This document shows, in pieces, positions 56,651-64,000 of a stretch of DNA of 64,000 bases. How positions within the stretch are numbered: position 1 is the stretch's first letter; each line of letters starts with the position of its first letter. Made by a program: the position numbers and the translations under genes. The stretch comes from Karstenula rhodostoma CBS 690.94 (taxonomy: Eukaryota > Ascomycota > Dothideomycetes > Pleosporales > Didymosphaeriaceae), in NCBI GenBank assembly GCA_010093485.1, contig MU001502.1:1322057-1386056 (forward strand), read 5' to 3'. The notes under the pieces are model-generated. The model saw nothing but the letters and a program-made list of their open reading frames with translations, did not search any database and had not been told where the DNA came from.

Positions 56651-57805
56651 ATGCGTCATTCAGGGCCCTATCGTGCGCTCAGGATACTATCTTATGTGTG
56701 GCTTCTCACAGTTACCTTCTGGTCGTTGCTACCTTCGCCAACGATACCCTTCGCGCAAGAGGCTCTGCATAACGAGGAGACGCTAAAAACATCGCATACT
56801 CTGACAGTCGTCGACAGCCTTCCAACGGTATTCGAAAATTCCTCCAGAAGCAATGGAGCCGGCCATCTTATTTTCCAGTTACGGATTGTGAAGCAGCTGA
56901 ACCTGCAGAGTGAGGTGGAGCTCACGCTAAAAGTAGCCGAGAACGAGCCGATCAACCTCGCGGACCTGATGAAAAGGTCGGAAGCGTATCATTTCTCAAA
57001 GACGAAACATGATGCTGTCCGGACGCCCTTCTTTGATCCCACACTTTTGGACTTCGAAGTTCCTTGGGTGGATGATATTGCGAAATTTGATGTGTGTCTC
57101 CCGTGGTTTGATCGCAGCGACAAGGCACTTTTCACTCACGGTATTCACGGCGGAACCAGCGCTATTTATCTGCGCATGGTTGTGGACGAGAACGGGGCAG
57201 TAGAGATCTGGCCAGCATCGTTCGTCGAGCACACCCTTACAGAGCTGGAAAAAGTGCGGTTGAAACCAGAAGCTGCGGACTATGAAGAAGGTCAACTGCT
57301 AGAAGAAACAATGCAATTCCTGCGGGAAAGTGGTCACCCGATCCTCCAGCTGAAAGGCGGGGATATGACGAAGCTGGAAGAAGTCTCCGTGTCATACGTG
57401 AGAGGCAATCTGCCCTCCAAAACGTATCATATTCGGAAAACAATGCTGGCCCGCCTAGGTCCCGCCCTACGTATCGCTTTACTCCCTGTTGTCCTGGTCA
57501 TTTCCCTACTGCCTGCTTTTTCTGCCGTCATCATATTCATACTATATGAGGGCGGACTTGCGTGTGCGGGAATAATGCTATCGGCTTGGCTGCGGGCTGG
57601 AAGGCCAGAATTCTGGCCATGGACTCGAACGTTTTGGATGACGAGGTGGATGTACTTTAGGTTGCAGAAAGAAAAGAGGATGTGGGGACCGGCGGGACCT
57701 GTTGAATCGAAAAGAGCGGTACGCAAACAGTGGGTTGGAAATGGAATTGTTGGGTTGCAAAGACCTAAGACTGCGAGGCTCGAGCCAGGAATCAATGCGG
57801 TATGA
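56651..57805 (+). CDS. Unknown membrane protein, 384 aa
   Basis: Single exon from the ATG at 56651. One hydrophobic segment near the N terminus (ILSYVWLLTVTFWSLLP) is followed by about 230 soluble residues with a mixed alpha/beta look (for example FEVPWVDDIAKFDVCLPWFDR and HGIHGGTSAIYLRMVVDENG). A hydrophobic region of about 45 residues follows (ALLPVVLVISLLPAFSAVIIFILYEG) and then a basic tail. That suggests a lumenal or extracellular domain tethered at both ends. I do not recognise the family. Codon usage and the absence of low complexity support a real gene. It starts 240 nt after the MFS gene ends, same strand. Confidence 0.7.
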   Translation: MRHSGPYRALRILSYVWLLTVTFWSLLPSPTIPFAQEALHNEETLKTSHTLTVVDSLPTVFENSSRSNGAGHLIFQLRIVKQLNLQSEVELTLKVAENEPINLADLMKRSEAYHFSKTKHDAVRTPFFDPTLLDFEVPWVDDIAKFDVCLPWFDRSDKALFTHGIHGGTSAIYLRMVVDENGAVEIWPASFVEHTLTELEKVRLKPEAADYEEGQLLEETMQFLRESGHPILQLKGGDMTKLEEVSVSYVRGNLPSKTYHIRKTMLARLGPALRIALLPVVLVISLLPAFSAVIIFILYEGGLACAGIMLSAWLRAGRPEFWPWTRTFWMTRWMYFRLQKEKRMWGPAGPVESKRAVRKQWVGNGIVGLQRPKTARLEPGINAV

Positions 57806-58912
57806 TGATCGGCAGGTCAGCACCATAATTATCTGCCGAAGGTACGCCCAGTATGTGCACAGCGAGCGCATTGTGGCTGAGCTGTCGTTGTGGTGTGTCT
57901 GTAGACAGCGAATCGTCACGATAACCCTTCAGCGGCGCTTGTTCGTGCCGGCTAGCGAGCTAAACGCTCCCGTTTCTCTGCACTCAGCCTACCGTGCCAC
58001 GTACAATGACGCCCTTTTTAAGAGACCTGCAGGCATGTCTGCAAGTATGCAGCCAAGAAACGTAAACTGCCGAGATGTTGGTGGAGGAGCATCGCATAAC
58101 CTCGAGCAAAATACGCCCCTTCGAAAGAGTTTGAATTTATGTTCTATCTCCTATGGGCATCAAACAGGGAGCGCCGTGTAGGCTCAAGTCCGTGCCAAAG
58201 CGACGGCGGATCAGCACGCACGCGAGCGGTTCTGCGTGCCCAGAGGAGATAGAAGGGGTCGAAAGTGGCCAACAACAAGCAAATGCTGTGGAAAAAGAGG
58301 CTGTGGAGATGGATCGAACACCTTGAACCTATGATGCCACTTGCCACTGGACGTAACTGGAGATCAACACGGCGGCCGGGGAGGATGTGGTGGACTGAGA
58401 CGGCAGTGGCAACCGCAGGTGCTCGCTTTCGTGACTGGACGCATCAGAATATTGCAGTCCCTAACCCGATTCAGAAATCGAAAACACCGCGTCTGATCCA
58501 ACTATGCATGGTTTGCATATTTGGCCATGCGCGTCACAGAGTCGGACTCACATATCTTGTCTCTCGCCAGGTGCTACTGTGATCTTGAGGAAAAGAACAC
58601 TAACTTCGGAAGCTGCGTTGTACCTTGGGAAGGAAGGGTCAGAGGATCCCCGCTGCTACCGAGCTACCGTTGCAAACAACATCGTCGGTATCCACCATAT
58701 CACCGTCACCATTAACACTCATCGCACTACATATATTTTATCGCTACTCGACAATCGTGTAGCTATTGTACTTTTCCAACCACTGGTTCCTTCGCTTCGG
58801 CGGATATAGTCCTTCCAACAATATTGTTCCACAAGTTGTTCAAGATGATTTTTCGCATCAGCCCCGATCCAGGAGAGCCAGAAGATCATCAGAAGATTCA
58901 CCACCCCCTCCG
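57806..58912. other. Intergenic, no supported gene
   Basis: Short overlapping ORFs on both strands without motifs. It probably contains the promoter of the ORF at 58913. Confidence 0.4.
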
Positions 58913-59455
58913 ATGAACAACCAATTAGCAGCAGGATCAGAATCGGTCACCAACCCACAGACCTCTCGGTCGCCAAGTCCCACCTCCTCTACGCCGCCAT
59001 CCAACAACGGATCATCCAATTCGAAGTATGGCGGGTTTCGCATTCGCCGTCGGTCCAGACGTGTCATTATCAAACCCATGGTCGAAAAGAGAAACGTCTT
59101 GGCATTTTGCGGATGGCGCTATCAAGGAGACGTGGAGGCGTTCCGCGAGGATAAACCACAATACGATTCTCAGCTGGCGGCAAATAGTTGGGATCGAGAG
59201 TTCATCACCGTTTTCATTAACGCCATGCTGGAATAGGAAGGCCAACAGGGAAGGATTCGATTTCGATCCGGTTTCAAGAAAGATTTGAGAAGATTTCTGA
59301 AGCAGCTGAGTGAGTATGATGTGGACTGGGAATTTCAGGCTTGGAAGGAGGTGCGCAGGTGGATGCGATTGATTTATTCTTACTATGGAAAAATCCATCT
59401 GGCCAGAGGGAGTTCGCCTCAAGATATGGTTGCCCTGCTGGATCCACACTACTAG
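58913..59455 (+). pseudogene. Hypothetical ORF interrupted by an in-frame TAG
   Basis: From ATG 58913: a Ser/Pro/Asn-rich N terminus, a basic patch (FRIRRRSRRVIIKP), then EKRNVLAFCGWRYQGDVEAF and FITVFINAMLE before TAG at 59234-59236. The same frame continues open for another 72 codons with protein-like, helix-forming composition (FRSGFKKDLRRFLKQLSEYDVDWEFQAWKEVRRWMRLIY) to a TAG ending at 59455. Either a single nonsense change truncated a 180-residue protein, or the stop is read through, or GAATAG is a 3' splice acceptor for an intron I cannot place. No family recognised. Confidence 0.45.
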
Positions 59456-59601
59456 AGAGACGGCAAGCTGTCTAGCACTTTGACAAATACAGTACGGAAT
59501 CAAAAGTGCACAATCGGTCTACGTGTTGCCTACCCTGAGGCCCCACGCTAAAGTCTACCTAGTCACGTAGCACTGAGCCTTTCTTGCGAAATGAGACAAC
59601 A

Positions 59602-60626
59602 TCATAGCCACTGTTTGTTACCGAACTGAGAAACGAAGTCGCCGGCGTTGCCCTTCTCGATGCTAGCATTCACGATAACAGTCCTCATAAGCGATACGCT
59701 CTGTTCCGGCGTGAGCGGTCCCTTGAAATCCGGCGCATACTTAGGCACAAGCTCACCAAAGACAGCTGTAGATTTCTGCAGCTGTTCCGGAGTTGCTGTA
59801 GCGAAAATATCAGCTAATCGATCAACGTCATCTAGACAGGGACTCCACATACCGGTGTCATGGTTCCCCACGTCCACTGTTCCCGGCGCAAGCGCTAAGA
59901 ACAGAATCCCATCTTTCTTGAACTGCGCGCTAAACTTCGCGATAATCATGTTGAGAGCAGCTTTACTAGCTGAATATAGGGGCGCGAGCGTCATGTCCCA
60001 ATTGCGCGTCAATTCGATGTCGGAGTAGCCGCTCGTGATGGCAATAACCTTCCTGACCTGGCCTTTTTGGATGAGCGGGAGGAAGAGGTTGAAGAGGTGG
60101 ATGTTGCCGATAACGTTGACCTCGAAGAGGTCCCGAAGCTCTTTGGTCAGTTGTTCGGGCTGACTCCCACTGTTGGTGTCAGTCGCTGTCCAACTCGAGG
60201 CGGAGTGGTGCTCACAGGTCGCCGATGCCGTCGTATTGGTCAAATGGGGCGACGAGGCCTGCGTTGGCGATGATGTAGTCCAAGCTTCCGCCGGTTATTT
60301 TGGCAGTTTCTAAGGCGGCTTTCTGATACTTCTGTCAGTGTTCCTCTTCGACGCCGATCAGTGCGATCTTACCTGTAGTCCGGCATAATCTGTGATATCG
60401 GCGGCGAAGATGTGGATGTTGGAACGACCTTTCAGATCCGGGTCTTCCGAAACCTTCTTGTCAGTTGTCGCCTTGTTGCGCACAAGTCCAACAACGATGT
60501 TGTTCGTATCGCTCGAGTATTGCCGAAGGAACTCGTACTAGGAACGTCACTGGCTGTTCTATAGGACTCGAGGATTAACCTTACTCCGATGCCTCTCGAG
60601 ACTCCTGTGATAAGGTAGGAAGGCAT
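59602..60626 (-). CDS. Short-chain dehydrogenase/reductase
   Basis: Four exons (60626-60585, 60537-60373, 60322-60216, 60169-59602) join in phase to 293 residues, as usual for classical SDRs. Residues 7-14 are the cofactor-binding TGVSRGIG. ADIT (the adenine-pocket Asp) and IIANAG (Asn about 89) follow. The catalytic residues are Ser151 (AITSGYS), Tyr170 and Lys174 in YSASK, so the oxidoreductase site is complete. The first intron falls immediately after the Gly-rich motif, as in many fungal SDRs. NAD(P) preference and substrate cannot be told. It is divergent from the fungal_trans_2 regulator, sharing 343 nt upstream, which hints at co-regulation. Confidence 0.9.
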
Positions 60627-60969
60627 GATAATACGATAGCTGTAGAAGAACTGGAATGGGTATACAAGCTCTGCGATTCTATAACAGAAAGAGCACAGTC
60701 TTATATGCTCTTACCATCTTGAAGTCTACGGAACCGCTTCGGCGCAAAGTCCGAGTATAATCGACGCCGTATGTACTTGGTGACATTTTTGCACAACTCA
60801 ATCCATTTTCGTCCACGATAATAACGTTATTCCCAGTTCTCTAGAGGATGATTGTCAATCGATTATCTCATACTTGCCTGTTGCTACACGAATACCAATA
60901 CACAGTTCGTATGGAGCTAAGCCAAATCGAGCTTAGTCTTGTCATGCTTACCCGAGAGTTGCCCAAAAG
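60627..60969. promoter_or_regulatory. Divergent promoter between SDR and regulator genes
   Basis: 343 nt between the SDR ATG (60626, minus) and the possible first ATG of the regulator (60970, plus). AT-rich, with palindromic-looking stretches such as CGATAATAACGTTATTCC near 60816. Binding by a local regulator is possible but unproven. Confidence 0.35.
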
Positions 60970-63049
60970 TTGATCTGCAGCTGGACCTGCATGATTAGCG
61001 CCTTACTGTCTTTCCTCTTTCTAACTTCGTCTGTCAGCCCCACATCTTACGATGGCTACCGCAGTTGCCCAAAATTCCAAAATTCTTCCACTTTGCAGCT
61101 ACAGTCGAGACTTGTGCAGAATCGTCAGTCGAGTGGTCTCATCATCGCAAAGGAAAGAATGGCAAATCCGAAGAAAGACATGATAGGCTACAGACCTGCC
61201 GCTCCAATCTGCGCTCGTCTGCAATCGCCAAGGCCAGATATAGAAGGATCAGGACGCGGTCTGCAGTTGTCATGGCCGTTCGGAAGTCAACATAGACGTG
61301 CAATCGTAAGCGAAGGGCCGGAAGGAAACGATGCGCTCAATGTCCGCGAGATTCTCCACACTTCGAGCGAAGACATCCAGAGGCATAGCCATCTAACGAA
61401 AGGCTCGCTCGACAGTAAGCTGATCACTTAACTCTGCACTTGATACGAAAGACTAACGTGTTCCAGAGACGGAATGGCAGGTGTTGGAACTGGCAATACC
61501 AATGGTTCCTGCGGTGAAGGTCGAAGTGGAGAACCAAGATCGATTCCAGTATTGTAAGTCTCGCTGGCGGTTTACATGACCATGCCAACTGTATACAAGG
61601 CCATATCGGGCATGGTTGCATTACTCCTTGCACCTGCCATATACTGCCTACATGAGATTGATCACAGTACTGTATTTAATCACGTCATCACGTGATTGGT
61701 AATTGGAGACTGACGAGTACAGTCCAGCATACTGCGTCAAAAGCACTTGCTATCATTGGGCACGATCCAAAGGCATTAGGAGATGTGCTGATCAGAATTG
61801 CGCTGGCCAGCAACACAAGCTCTGCCAAGGCAGTGCGGGAATGTCTTTTGGCGTACTCTGCACTTCATCGCCACGGCATACACGCACAGGCTATGGAGAG
61901 CAAGATTGCTGGACTTAGTGCTTTGAAGGTCGCATCGTTTACAAGAAGAAAAGAAATCGATGTGTTGGAAGCGATACAACATGTTGCCGCTGGGATGTTG
62001 CTGTTGTCATTCGAGGCAAGTGTCAGCTCGCTACATTGTAACGCGATTACTTTAGGCTAATACAGTTCACAGATCCATCTATCATCTTGCACTTCAGATG
62101 ACTGGACAAAGTATCTATGCGGTGTCAAAAAAGTCATCAGAGCTGCTGGCTTAGACAGACTCGACAAAGACAAAGACCTGGCTATCTTGTTGGATTGGGT
62201 GTACTACCAGGATATCCTTGCTCGCTTCAGTTTACGCCACTGGTATAGACAGCATGGAATGCCGACTCTCAACTGGATTACAATCACTTGTACGCCTGCC
62301 GATACATATATGCGCATGACGAATTGGATTGACCAAGTGAGATTGATACATCTCTTCGCTACTGGAAGAAGCGCTAATGTATGAATTTGTAGCCCATGCG
62401 TAGGACGTCGCCTAGTCTGGAGCTCATTTGCTTGCTGTCAGAGCTCTGCGACGCGGTACCCCAGCCGCTTTGCGGCTTGTCTGACACCGAGGTCGACGAA
62501 CGCAAGGGCTTTCTCGAAATCCTCGAATGGAAGATCAGAATTTTCAAACCGTCACCCGTATTACCCGACAACGAGCGATACTCTCTGCTACTAGAACTGT
62601 ACAAGCTGGCCATGCTTGTGTACCTCCATCGAGTCACCGCGGGCCGGCTTAAACAAACAATCAGCATCCAACTACACATTGACCGGGCATTCGAGATACT
62701 GGTACAGCTTGGCTCGTGTGAACGGCAGTTTCCCGTGTTTGTGTTTGGTTGCGAAGCGAAGAGTGATGCACAGAGAGCGATCATATTGGACGTAATGTCG
62801 AGAACTGAGAGCTCGGTGTCTTCGCGATCATTAAACCATTCACGCCTCTTACTCCAGGCTATCTGGGCACAAGATGATTTAGCGGAGGGAAAGACCCTTT
62901 ACTGGAACAAAGTGAGTTATGTGATAAGCTGTTGTACGACAGTGCCTTCATTTACGTAGAAATGCCACCCAAAACCCCTGTATTATAATCGCTGCATCGC
63001 CGTGGGACACTCCCTACATAGCCGCCTATTTACCTCATCCATAATTTAG
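60970..63049 (+). CDS. Fungal_trans_2-type regulator with degenerate zinc cluster
   Basis: Exons 60970-61414, 61467-61553, 61723-62015, 62073-62336, 62393-62911 and 62960-63049 keep phase (566 codons including stop; the last exon and the exact start are uncertain). The body matches the ligand-responsive region of Zn2Cys6 regulators of the fungal_trans_2 class: ECLLAYSALHRHG, LEAIQHVAAGMLLLSFE then IHLSSCTSDDW, GVKKVIRAAGLD, LLDWVYYQDILARFSLRHW. At about residues 57-91 the text SGLIIAKERMANP ... APICARL ... RPDIEG followed by GRGLQLSWP keeps the spacing of a C6 zinc cluster, but five of six Cys positions are L, A, P, L and I. Intron 62016-62072 uses a GC donor. DNA binding is therefore doubtful; it might be a non-binding regulator or a decaying gene. 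Confidence 0.72.
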
Positions 63050-64000
63050 TGTTTCTTGGTCCACTTTACCCTAATATGGTTGATGACCACGCAAAAGAAA
63101 TACACGAAGCAAATCGTCGGTATCACCCACGCCGAACCTGGAAAATTCTCCTGGAGACCCTCGTTGTACCTCAATGTCGCAACAAGACACAAGCCTACAC
63201 CAAAGACGACGTTTAGGCTGAAGTGGATATACGCAGCGACGCGATGCTGAGATGCAGGCAGCGAGAGGTAGCCTAGAATTGATACGATGATGAGCGAGAA
63301 GCCACCCTGTCATAATCAGCTCATGTTCGAGTAGTGGGAGAGAGGCATGATTTACCGCAACAAAAACATATATGAAGACCAGCTGGAAAACACCCAGGTA
63401 ATCATCGAAAGCCCCCATGATGTCGAGTTCTTTGTCAGCTCCGTACATAGCCCTCTTCCCTGGCACCGTTACGCTAAAGCTGTCGAACAGTGTCTTCGTC
63501 GCTGCCCCTACGAGATTTTTGATACTCGATGAGAAGTCTTCCCACGCTATGGCGTTATTTGGGTCTTCGACCACATAATGGAAAGACTCGGCGATGGAGT
63601 GAAGTGCGTTTTTGGAGGTCTCAATCTCCTGGCTTGCATCGACGCCCTTGGGAACATAAAAGAAGACCGAGTTATTTGAGATGTTGCTCAACTGGCCGGC
63701 CAAAGTAATACCGTTGGGGAATGTCGCGGCCGCAGAGAGGACGTTGGCGAACTCGGTATACATCGCAAAAAGCGTCATTACGATCTGCGTCCAGATGATG
63801 AGTAGACTGACGCCCTGGAGTACGAGGACAAGGACGATGTGCAGCGGGAAGTGTGCAAACGACCAGAGCTGCTGCTTTGTGCTGCCGAAGTGCTCTTCCT
63901 GTATGCGGTCGAAGTACCGAAATCGAATTGATGTCTCTCTCTTCCCGCTCGCTCGACATTCACATGTCAAAGTCGTCTAATACATACACAGCAAACGCCT
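63046..64000 (-). CDS. LtrA-like membrane protein, 3' part (5' end beyond window)
   Basis: The last exon 63306-63046 and the preceding exon from 63356 to at least about 63935 join in phase 0. RYFDRIQEEHFGSTKQQLWSFAHFPLHIVLVLVLQGVSLLIIW is typical of fungal low-temperature-requirement A (LtrA)-like proteins, and the repeat of helices continues to the terminal FPGSAWVIPTICFVYFFCVV. At least six membrane helices are in the window. The function of fungal members is unknown; the bacterial name comes from cold growth in Listeria. The upstream exons lie outside the window, and the reading at 63936-63970 may be intron. Its TAA (63046-63048) overlaps the predicted stop of the convergent regulator by two bases. 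Confidence 0.82.

Noticed and set aside
3090..63900. CRISPR array, rRNA or tRNA genes
   Set aside because: No spaced direct-repeat array and no recognisable rRNA or tRNA sequence by eye; a tRNA scan was not possible, so single tRNAs cannot be strictly ruled out.

Overview
The window is nuclear DNA of a filamentous ascomycete (Pezizomycotina; most like Dothideomycetes, which is inference). The evidence is many short GT-AG introns of about 40-80 nt, single-copy fungal housekeeping genes (EFR3, KRI1, a Sip3/LAM-type sterol-transfer protein), and fungal accessory families (PTH11-like receptors, DUF7580-like and C2H2 proteins, fungal_trans_2 regulators, pectin lyase). Short repeats that differ mainly by C/T and G/A changes suggest repeat-induced point mutation (RIP). 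Most gene models below were assembled by joining exons across reading frames; boundaries come from splice signals plus frame continuity.

Layout. 0-9 kb: the 3' end of a probable regulator, a small hypothetical gene, an eight-exon nuclear-type protein of unknown family, and a secreted type-B carboxylesterase with a GC-AG intron. 10.5-15.3 kb: a PTH11-like membrane protein and a tail-to-tail pair of divergent protein kinases. 16.7-20.1 kb: a secreted DJ-1/PfpI-like protein and an MFS hexose transporter, both minus strand. 21.6-29.0 kb: an accessory island with a second PTH11-like gene, a broken DUF7580-like gene head-to-head with a broken C2H2 gene, a MITE-like inverted repeat, and an ABCA transporter relic collapsed by internal deletions. 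29.5-33.0 kb: EFR3. 33.0-36.9 kb: gene-poor, with a second AT-rich MITE-like element and one small Cys-rich ORF. 36.9-37.5 kb: the C-terminal remnant of a berberine-bridge FAD oxidoreductase. 37.8-48.8 kb: core genes (IF3-like mitochondrial factor, C2H2 protein, KRI1, Sip3/LAM protein). 49.7-57.8 kb: UNC93-like transporter, pectin lyase, MFS transporter and an unknown membrane protein. 58.9-63.97 kb: an ORF interrupted by an in-frame TAG, a short-chain dehydrogenase divergent from a fungal_trans_2 regulator whose zinc cluster seems to have lost five of six cysteines, and the 3' part of an LtrA-like membrane protein running off the window.

How genes may work together. KRI1 and the Sip3/LAM gene share a 341-nt divergent promoter. 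The dehydrogenase and the degenerate regulator share a 343-nt one. The esterase, pectin lyase, hexose transporter and PTH11 receptors fit a plant- or debris-feeding lifestyle. No CRISPR, tRNA, rRNA or complete transposon was recognised. The most unusual items are the Cys-depleted zinc-cluster regulator, the island of broken genes, the in-frame TAG ORF, and the two MITE-like elements.
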